A stretch of DNA of 32,091 bases from UBA1738 sp045577675 (lineage in GTDB: Bacteria > Bacillota > Clostridia > UBA1381). The notes under the pieces were generated by a model. It ran no database searches, was not told where the DNA came from, and saw only the letters and a program-made list of their open reading frames with translations. The position numbers and the translations under genes were made by a program. Positions 14,982 through 20,593 of the stretch are shown here, piece by piece. The DNA is taken from contig JAZNIV010000082.1 in the NCBI GenBank assembly GCA_045577675.1, positions 1 to 32,091 of the forward strand, given 5' to 3'. The first letter of the stretch is position 1. Every line of letters begins with the position of its first letter.

Positions 14982-16502
14982 ATGTCTATTGCTCTTTATG
15001 CAAGAAAATCCATAGAACGTGAAAATAGTATTTCCTGCGAAACTCAGATTGAATATTGTAAATCAATGATAAAACCTGATGAACAAGCTGAAAAAATAGT
15101 TACATTTGTTGATAATGGTTTTTCGGGCGGAAATGTCGACCGTGACGGATTTCAGAAAATGATGCGGCAGGTTGAACGTGGAAAAATAAGCAAAATTATT
15201 GTTTATCGCCTTGACAGAATAAGCAGAAGTCTATCTGACTTCGTTAATATTTTGAATACTCTAAAGAAATATAATGTAAAATTCATAAGCTCACAGGAAC
15301 TTTTTGATACTTCAAGTCCTTATGGGGAAATGATTGTTAAAATACTTATGATTTTTGCAGAGTTTGAGCGACAAAGTATAATTGAGAGAGTAACACAAGC
15401 TTATGCTCACAGAAGTGAAATGGGATTCTATATGGGCGGAAGAAAACCATACGGTTTCACCTTAACAGATACGATTATTCGTAATATTAAAACAAAAATG
15501 CTCTCTCCTGTAGCGGAAGAAATTGAACAGTTAAAATATATATTTGACTCATATTCTGTTCCGGGAATAACACTTCGCAGACTTATGGATAATCTTATTG
15601 ACAATGATATTCTTCCTACTGACGGAAGCTGGTCTACAGGAAAACTATCTACAATTCTGAAAAATCCTATTTATGTCAAAGCGGATAATGATATTTATGA
15701 ATATCTGTTAAAGCATAACACAAATATTATAAGTGATATTTCAGAATTCAATGGTGTTCACGGATTGCAGATTTATGGTAAAACAAAGCATTCTACAGAT
15801 GATTGGTCTGATATGAAGGCTGTAGTTATGTCCCACGAAGGCATTATAAATTCTGATGTTTGGCTTAACTGTCAGAAAAAGCTTGAAAAAAATAAGCAGA
15901 TAGGAAATGCGATAAGTAATACAACAAGCTGGCTTGGCGGGAAAATTGTATGTCAAAGTTGCGGACGAACAATGACAGTAACAAAGGGTGGAAAACGGAA
16001 AGACGGCTCTCAAACAAGATATTTCAGTTGCACAGGCAAATCTCATAACCGCATCTGCAAAGGCACAAGCAAACCTATATATGCTGATAGTTTAGAGGAT
16101 ATGGTTTACGAGCTTGTTTCCGAGAAGCTTGAAACCTTAAAAGGTTGTCGTAAAAAAATATCAACAGACAATTCAAATCAGATAAATCTTCTAAAAAACC
16201 GCATCAGCGAAATAAAAAAGGCACAGGAAAAGCTTGTAAACCTACTGATGAATGACACTATTGAAGCGGATATGATTAATCTTCTAAATGAAAGAGCAAA
16301 AAAGCTTGCAGAAGAAAAAGCTGATATTCTTTCTAAAATTGATGCACTTGAAAACGAAGAAAGCGAAATAATAAGTGCAATTAATCTGTCAAAGAAATGG
16401 CGAACCGCCAACTATGAGGAACGCAAGGCTGTTTGCAACATACTAATACATAAAATACTGTTAAATGAAGCCGGAAATTGCGAGGTTGTTTGGAATATAT
16501 GA
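14982..16502 (+). CDS. Large serine recombinase (element integrase)
   Basis: 506 residues. The resolvase domain 1-140 begins ALYARKSIERENSISC with Ser10 as nucleophile; IVYRLDRISRSLSDF and FAEFERQSIIERV complete the active site and E-helix. The 'Recombinase' domain follows (~165-270: GRKPYGFTLTD, LRRLMDNLIDNDIL, LKNPIYVKADND). Then comes a zinc ribbon, first pair at 324/327 (CQSC) and the second ~25-35 residues on (SCTGKSHNRICKG), and a coiled coil (~385-470), the part that controls integration versus excision. It is expected to recombine attP and attB in the cotJC gene. Shine-Dalgarno AAAGGAGG, and a terminator follows 2 bp after the stop. Confidence 0.95.
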   Translation: MSIALYARKSIERENSISCETQIEYCKSMIKPDEQAEKIVTFVDNGFSGGNVDRDGFQKMMRQVERGKISKIIVYRLDRISRSLSDFVNILNTLKKYNVKFISSQELFDTSSPYGEMIVKILMIFAEFERQSIIERVTQAYAHRSEMGFYMGGRKPYGFTLTDTIIRNIKTKMLSPVAEEIEQLKYIFDSYSVPGITLRRLMDNLIDNDILPTDGSWSTGKLSTILKNPIYVKADNDIYEYLLKHNTNIISDISEFNGVHGLQIYGKTKHSTDDWSDMKAVVMSHEGIINSDVWLNCQKKLEKNKQIGNAISNTTSWLGGKIVCQSCGRTMTVTKGGKRKDGSQTRYFSCTGKSHNRICKGTSKPIYADSLEDMVYELVSEKLETLKGCRKKISTDNSNQINLLKNRISEIKKAQEKLVNLLMNDTIEADMINLLNERAKKLAEEKADILSKIDALENEESEIISAINLSKKWRTANYEERKAVCNILIHKILLNEAGNCEVVWNI

Positions 16503-16503
16503 C

Positions 16504-16541
16504 AAAAATCTGCTAATCTATTGATTTGAAGCAGATTTTTT
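16504..16541 (+). terminator. Terminator of the recombinase gene
   Basis: AAAAATCTGCT and AGCAGATTTTT, an 11-bp stem with a 15-nt loop, followed by T. The loop contains the -35 of the next promoter. Confidence 0.8.
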
Positions 16542-16549
16542 GTTATAAT
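16521..16549 (+). promoter_or_regulatory. Promoter of the toxin-antitoxin pair, nested in the terminator
   Basis: TTGATT (in the terminator loop), 17-bp spacer, TATAAT. It gives the pair its own transcription start about 25 bp before the antitoxin Shine-Dalgarno AAAGGAG. Confidence 0.65.
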
Positions 16550-16581
16550 ATAAAAAAAGAGCGTTGAAAGGAGCGGAATTT

Positions 16582-16791
16582 ATGTCAGATACAAATTACA
16601 CTCATAACCCATTAGACCATACTTGTGGTGTTTCAGATGATGAATTATCACACCGCTTCAAAGAAGCGGTTAGAATAGAAAATGAAATAAAAAAACTTAA
16701 AGGATTGCCTATTGCTAAATATGATTTTGAGAAAAAAGCTCCGTATGTAGAATATCCGGATGGGAGAAAAGTCTATGCAGAAGAAGCCTGA
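16582..16791 (+). CDS. Small partner (putative antitoxin) of the zeta-type toxin
   Basis: 69 residues: MSDTNYTHNPLDHTCGVSDD..., with helix RFKEAVRIENEIKKLKG and a C-terminal VEYPDGRKVYAEEA. It is not homologous to epsilon antitoxin by eye, but small helical ORFs of this kind regularly precede zeta/AAA-type kinases. The start at 16582 follows AAAGGAG (8-9 bp). Its 3' end overlaps the toxin gene by 17 bp, which couples the two. Antitoxin function is inferred from size, position and overlap. Confidence 0.65.
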   Translation: MSDTNYTHNPLDHTCGVSDDELSHRFKEAVRIENEIKKLKGLPIAKYDFEKKAPYVEYPDGRKVYAEEA

Positions 16792-17335
16792 AATAATAGT
16801 CTTTGCAGGACCTAATGGCAGCGGAAAAAGCACAATAACTAAAATGGCAAACATTATCGAGCCTTATATAAATGCTGATGATATAAAAAGAGCTAATTAT
16901 TGTACTGATATGGAAGCGGCTGTTATGGCTGACGAAAAACGTAATGCTTTAATAGATAATAACGAAAGCTTTACGTTTGAAACGGTGCTTTCTACAGACC
17001 GGAACTTAAAGCTTTTAAAGAGAGCCAAAGATAAAGGCTATTTCATACGTTGCATTTATGTACTGACCGCAAATCCACAAATTAATGTATCACGAGTTTT
17101 TGTAAGAACTCAGTCGGGCGGTCATAATGTCCCCAAAGAGAAAATTCTCAGCAGATATGATAAAGCATTAAAGCTAATTCCCGAACTGCTTGAGTTATGT
17201 GATGTATGTCATATCTATGATAATTCTGATGAACCTGCACGTATTTTCAAGAAAAGAAAGTCAGAATATTTTTATTGGGAAAATCCTTTTTGGAAGAAAT
17301 CTGATATTGAAAATTTAACGAAAATATCATTTTGA
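16775..17335 (+). CDS. Zeta-toxin family kinase
   Basis: 186 residues with P-loop GPNGSGKST (12-20), PYINADDIKRANY, a FTFETVLS switch segment, RCIYVLTANPQINVSRV and the GGHNVPKEKILSRY motif of zeta toxins. Zeta toxins phosphorylate UDP-N-acetylglucosamine and stop wall synthesis when antitoxin is lost. The start at 16775 has GGGAGA upstream; 16760 is too early for it. It lies 80 bp from the right attachment core, so loss of the excised circle would select against cured cells. The start overlaps the small partner gene. Substrate specificity is inferred from family. Confidence 0.85.
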   Translation: MQKKPEIIVFAGPNGSGKSTITKMANIIEPYINADDIKRANYCTDMEAAVMADEKRNALIDNNESFTFETVLSTDRNLKLLKRAKDKGYFIRCIYVLTANPQINVSRVFVRTQSGGHNVPKEKILSRYDKALKLIPELLELCDVCHIYDNSDEPARIFKKRKSEYFYWENPFWKKSDIENLTKISF

Positions 17336-17348
17336 TACTACAAATTTT

Positions 17349-17376
17349 AGGTGCTGAAATTGAGTTTTCAGCACCT
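17349..17376 (+). terminator. Hairpin after the zeta-type toxin
   Basis: A perfect 11-bp stem AGGTGCTGAAA/TTTCAGCACCT with a 6-nt loop, then TCTGAATTT. Probably the terminator, though the T-run is poor. Also near the attR arm at 17396. Confidence 0.5.
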
Positions 17377-17414
17377 TCTGAATTTATAGGAAATCTGTTT
17401 GAATTAGTCAGCTT

Positions 17415-17428
17415 TGCTTCACCGAAGC
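17415..17428. repeat. attR core of the 13.6-kb element
   Basis: TGCTTCACCGAAGC, the second copy of the 14-bp core at 3836-3849. On the element side, TGTTTGAA at 17396-17403 mirrors TTCAAACA at 3856-3863. Confidence 0.85.
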
Positions 17429-17861
17429 GTTGGAAATGCACTACCTCTCTTTGACGCAGGAATTTTATAACCTCGTTTACGTCTGGATCGTCAGAAAGCC
17501 TTAAGATGTTGTCGTAAGTTGCTCGTGCTTTTTGTTCTGCTGCCAAGTCCTCAAATAAATTTGTAATCGGGTCGCCTGTTGATGCAATTGCTGCAGCATT
17601 AAACGGCGAACCTTGGGCATTCTGCGGGAACACTGCATTACCATTATCGGCATAATACTCCGGTGTATTTCCATTTAGCCAGTCTCTCCCTGTAGCACCG
17701 TCGGAAAGCTGATAAACTAATGTTCCAACCATTTCAAGGTGACCAAGCTCCTCTGTACCTATATCAGTCAGCAAGCCCTTGCTAATTTCATCCTTCATAA
17801 CGTACCTTTGAGTAAGGTATCTGAGTGATGCACCTAATTCTCCGTTTGGTCCTCCGTACAC
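17415..17861 (-). pseudogene. cotJC: cotJC middle fragment, interrupted at both ends
   Basis: Reads YGGPNGELGASLRYLTQR, then GLLTDIGTEELGHLEMVGT, GDPITNLFEDLAAEQKARATYDNI and REVVHFQRFGEA: the CotJC/manganese-catalase family, with the conserved Glu and His ligands of the dimanganese centre (EELGH, EDLAAEQKA, EVVHF). In B. subtilis CotJC is a mother-cell, sigma-E controlled spore coat component. Intact relatives have about 28 more residues before YGG. Here the frame is cut at 17861 by the neighbouring recombinase gene, and at 17415 by the element; past 17415 the frame continues into element DNA (KLTNSNRFPINS...) to a stop at 17247. Joined to 3770-3849 the 3' side is whole again. The 5' part is not in the window. 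Confidence 0.9.
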
Positions 17862-19249
17862 CTAAAATTAAGGAAAATATTATACTCTTCTTTATCCACC
17901 TTAATAATTCTGTCAATAACAGTCCTTACCGCCTCGCTTTTTTCTGCTGCAGATATATTTTCCGATTCCAAAATATCTGCAATACACATTTCCGCCGGTT
18001 CTTCCATCCTTTTGCAGCTATCCCTTTCTTTGATTAGACGATTAATATTTGACTGAATTCTTTTTTTATTCTCTGTATATTCTTCCAGGCTATCAACACC
18101 ATTTTCATATGAAAGCTTTACCCTTCTAAGCCTTTCCTTTTCCTCATCAATGCGACGGTCGTATGGCTTTTTTGAAGTTACAGGTATAAAGTTCACCTCC
18201 GGCACGCACCCAACAGCCTTAATCAGACCCAACACTTCTGTTTCAAGCCGCGCCACTTTAATTCCGCCATTTCCGACGCACGTTCCTTTAATCTTGTTTC
18301 CACAGTAAAAATATCCACCACAATTTACCATTGCTCCGCCACATATACCGCATTTAAAAATCCCCACAAGCCAGCTTGACAGACTTTTGCACTCATAAGT
18401 TTTACGTATCTTATGTTCTTTACTATAAAGTCTTTTTCTAACTCTATCCCACAGCTCTTCTGAAATGATTGCCTGATGAAACCCGTCTGCTACTATAATT
18501 CCACTGTCATTCCAATGATATCTTTGTGTTTTTCCAGTCGGATTCCACCTGACCTTTCCGATGTATACGGGGTTATTAAGCCAATATTCCACCGTCCGGT
18601 TTTCAATTTTATTTCCTCTGTGGGAATAGATGCCCATTCGGTTAAGCTTCCGAGCAATTTTCACCATACTCTCACCATCTGCAAACATTTCAAAGACCTG
18701 CCTTATAACTTCTGCCTCCTCCTCGCATACAACAAGCCTCTTTTCTTCCATCGTATATCCAAACGGTGCGGCTGCACATGCACCTCCCTGCTTTACCCTC
18801 TCTGTCATTCCACGCTTTACCTCCTCTGCAAGGTTAATGGAATAATACTCATCCATAGCCTCTATCATTGATTCAAACAGCACTGACATTTTATCGTCGC
18901 CAATATCCTCCGAAACCGAAACAACCCTTATCCCCAGCTCTTTTCTAAGCATTGATTTATATACCACGCTATCCTCCCGGTTTCTCGCAAATCTCGAAAA
19001 TTTCCATACAAATATTGTGTCAAACGGGGTAGGCTTTGTTTTTGCCAGTGTAATCATACGATTAAACTCATTGCGTTTTTTTGTAGTTTTCCCGGATATT
19101 CCTTCATCAGCAAAAACAAGCTTATCCGGCACAAAATATCCGTTCTTTTTAGCATATTCACGTATTTTTTTTAGCTGCGACAAAGGTGAATACTCAGCTT
19201 GCTCTTCTGTAGAAACGCGTATATATGCAGCAGCAGGTTTAAAATCCAT
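17834..19249 (-). CDS. Second large serine recombinase, reading into cotJC
   Basis: 471 residues from ATG 19249, selected for GGGAGG 6 bp upstream; the frame extends to 19273 without one. Resolvase domain with Ser13 (AAYIRVSTEEQAEYS), KFSRFARNRED, 'Recombinase' domain (KLNRMGIYSHRGNKIENRTV, LNNPVYIGKVRWN), zinc ribbon (FKCGICGGAMVNCGGYFYCGN plus a later Cys) and coiled coil to the C-terminus. It resembles SpoIVCA-type recombinases. The last eight or nine codons (CTEDQTEN, stop 17834-17836) are cotJC DNA read in another frame, so the 3' end of the gene has been redefined by integration next to it. It is distinct from the 506-residue recombinase, with low sequence similarity outside the motifs. 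Confidence 0.92.
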   Translation of the reverse strand: MDFKPAAAYIRVSTEEQAEYSPLSQLKKIREYAKKNGYFVPDKLVFADEGISGKTTKKRNEFNRMITLAKTKPTPFDTIFVWKFSRFARNREDSVVYKSMLRKELGIRVVSVSEDIGDDKMSVLFESMIEAMDEYYSINLAEEVKRGMTERVKQGGACAAAPFGYTMEEKRLVVCEEEAEVIRQVFEMFADGESMVKIARKLNRMGIYSHRGNKIENRTVEYWLNNPVYIGKVRWNPTGKTQRYHWNDSGIIVADGFHQAIISEELWDRVRKRLYSKEHKIRKTYECKSLSSWLVGIFKCGICGGAMVNCGGYFYCGNKIKGTCVGNGGIKVARLETEVLGLIKAVGCVPEVNFIPVTSKKPYDRRIDEEKERLRRVKLSYENGVDSLEEYTENKKRIQSNINRLIKERDSCKRMEEPAEMCIADILESENISAAEKSEAVRTVIDRIIKVDKEEYNIFLNFRCTEDQTEN

Positions 19250-19490
19250 ATAGCCCTCCCTGTAATAGTCCATGCCTTAAAGTTCATATAATACAATATA
19301 TTTTCAGAAAGGATATACTATGAAGCTTAATCTGTTTTTAAAAGACGGCACCTTATGTGATGAAAATGTTGTTTCAACGCAAGAATTTAAGGAAAATTGG
19401 TCGGAAAAGGAAATATTGGCTTTATCACATTTAAACAGCGGAAAATACAAAATACAAAGACGAACCGCCTATATCAAAACGCACTCTTGA
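17862..19490. mobile_element. Second element or remnant abutting cotJC 5' side (right end unresolved)
   Basis: The left boundary is the point where cotJC stops matching (17861, before YGG). The recombinase gene ends across it. The right boundary is not found: no cotJC 5' half lies on the minus strand to the right, where dut, nrdG and nrdD begin. Either the far part was lost by deletion or rearrangement or the gene was split by inversion. The right limit given is only the end of the 56-residue ORF. Confidence 0.5.
19320..19490 (+). CDS. Small hypothetical protein
   Basis: 56 residues: MKLNLFLKDGTLCDENVVST..., ending RRTAYIKTHS. Shine-Dalgarno AAAGGA 8 bp before the ATG. Divergent from the second recombinase and probably part of its element; not recognised. 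Followed by a terminator shared with dut. Confidence 0.55.
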   Translation: MKLNLFLKDGTLCDENVVSTQEFKENWSEKEILALSHLNSGKYKIQRRTAYIKTHS

Positions 19491-19522
19491 CAATATTATT
19501 GACTTTTAAAGCAGCTAAAAAA

Positions 19523-19557
19523 GCATAACAAAATTGACCCATTTTGTTATGCCTTTT
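19523..19557. terminator. Bidirectional terminator between the small ORF and dut
   Basis: GCATAACAAAAT and ATTTTGTTATGC, a perfect 12-bp stem with a 6-nt loop, followed by T on each strand (CTTTTT on plus, TTTTTT on minus). Ends the nrdD-nrdG-dut operon. Confidence 0.85.
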
Positions 19558-19578
19558 TATTTGTAATCATCCGAAAGC

Positions 19579-20013
19579 CTATTTCCCTGTACTTCCAAAG
19601 CCGCCTGCACCACGCACAGTTTCGGAAAGCTCGTCCTTTTCCTCAAACTCAACCGAAAGATACGGCATTACAACAAGCTGTGCAATTCTCTCCTGAGGCT
19701 CAATAACCCTGTCCCCGTCAGTGTCGTTATGAAGTGCAACGATATATTCACCACGATAATCGCTGTCGGCAACGCCGACACAGTTGGCAGGTCTTAACCC
19801 CTGCTTTGCAGCCAGTCCGCTCCGTGCAAAAATTGCTCCAAAATATCCGTCCGGTACAGCAATTGCAAGTCCTGTCCCGATTTTTTCGGTTGTATGTGGC
19901 TTAATTGTAACCGCCTCATCAATACATGCATACAGGTCATAGCCTGCAGCCTGCAAAGAGCCTCTTGTCGGTATAGTCGCATTATCTCTTAGTTTTTTTA
20001 TTTCAATTTTCAT
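19579..20013 (-). CDS. dut: Deoxyuridine 5'-triphosphate nucleotidohydrolase (dUTPase)
   Basis: 144 residues, the usual length of a homotrimeric dUTPase, which cleaves dUTP to dUMP and keeps uracil out of DNA. Motifs seen: AAGYDLYA (I), RSGLAAKQG (II), GVADSDYRGE (III, catalytic Asp), ERIAQLVV (IV) and the C-terminal RGAGGFGSTGK (V) over the active site. ATG 20013 is used; the frame to 20046 overlaps nrdG. It begins 7 bp after the nrdG stop, so it is the last gene of the nrdD-nrdG-dut operon, a consistent dNTP-supply unit. Also common in phages, but no phage context lies here. Confidence 0.96.
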   Translation of the reverse strand: MKIEIKKLRDNATIPTRGSLQAAGYDLYACIDEAVTIKPHTTEKIGTGLAIAVPDGYFGAIFARSGLAAKQGLRPANCVGVADSDYRGEYIVALHNDTDGDRVIEPQERIAQLVVMPYLSVEFEEKDELSETVRGAGGFGSTGK

Positions 20014-20020
20014 TTGTAAT

Positions 20021-20542
20021 CTATTCCTTCCATAATGAAATTTCACCGTTTTCTCTTGTTTTGTTCATATCTATAAGACGTTGGTTTTCCGAGCCGCAAA
20101 ACTGCAGACTAATATTCTTAAGCTCGAGCTTAAATTCACCGTCCACCAACACATCAATCATTTCAAGCATTTCATCGGTAACCTCGCACCTCGCACGGGA
20201 TGGTTTTAATAGCTCTTCATCAAGCAGATAGCCCGTATATGCCCAGATATTTTTCTTAGGATATTCAGCCTTAACCTTTCTCAAAAGCTTAACCAACACT
20301 CTCTGGTTTTCCGGCTCAAACGGTTCACCGCCAAGAAGAGTCAGTCCGTGGATATATTCAGGCTTCATTGCATCAAGAATTTCCTGCTCTACCTGTTCGG
20401 TAAATTCAGTGCCATAATTAAAATCCCACGTTTCAGGCTGAAAACAGCCCTTGCAGTGATGGGTACACCCCGAAACAAACAATGTAACCCTTACTCCAAG
20501 ACCGTTTGCTATATCGCATTTTTTTATACCGCAATAGTTCAT
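20021..20542 (-). CDS. nrdG: Anaerobic ribonucleotide reductase activating protein
   Basis: 173 residues, radical SAM. CTHHCKGC (Cys26, 30, 33) binds the 4Fe-4S cluster, followed by FQPETWDF and the LTLLGGEPFEPEN SAM/activase signature. It uses SAM to make the glycyl radical on NrdD. Start at 20542 (MNYCGIKKCDIANGLG) with GGAAGGG upstream; an extension to 20587 would overlap the hairpin. 51 bp after nrdD with an RNA hairpin between. Confidence 0.96.
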   Translation of the reverse strand: MNYCGIKKCDIANGLGVRVTLFVSGCTHHCKGCFQPETWDFNYGTEFTEQVEQEILDAMKPEYIHGLTLLGGEPFEPENQRVLVKLLRKVKAEYPKKNIWAYTGYLLDEELLKPSRARCEVTDEMLEMIDVLVDGEFKLELKNISLQFCGSENQRLIDMNKTRENGEISLWKE

Positions 20543-20562
20543 ATTAATCCCTTCCAATATAC

Positions 20563-20587
20563 ATGGGCGGATATAAAATCCGCCCAT
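20563..20587 (-). other. Intercistronic hairpin between nrdD and nrdG
   Basis: Perfect 10-bp stem ATGGGCGGAT/ATCCGCCCAT with a 5-nt loop, in the 51-bp gap, no U-run. Probably an mRNA stability or partial-termination element setting the NrdD:NrdG ratio. Confidence 0.55.
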
Positions 20588-20593
20588 ATTTCA

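Larger units (their letters stand above)
3836..17428. mobile_element. 13.6-kb integrative element inserted in cotJC
   Basis: Bounded by 14-bp direct repeats in the two parts of one cotJC gene. It encodes a large serine recombinase (14982), a small serine resolvase, an XRE repressor divergent from a D5/P4-type helicase, and a zeta-type toxin pair by the right end. The cargo is an LRR-Roc-COR GTPase, an amidoligase with a glutamine amidotransferase, a Mor-type activator and several unknowns. The joined ends form a 47-bp inverted-arm site (TGTTTGAA ... TTCAAACA), as expected for attP of a serine integrase. No virion, relaxase or secretion genes are present, so it would depend on a helper for transfer. 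The recombinase that moves it is inferred to be the 506-residue one. Confidence 0.88.

Noticed and set aside
17247..17861. 204-codon ORF as an intact CotJC
   Set aside because: Only residues up to ...FGEA belong to CotJC. Past 17415 the sequence is element DNA overlapping the toxin gene's 3' end, and the first ~28 residues are missing.
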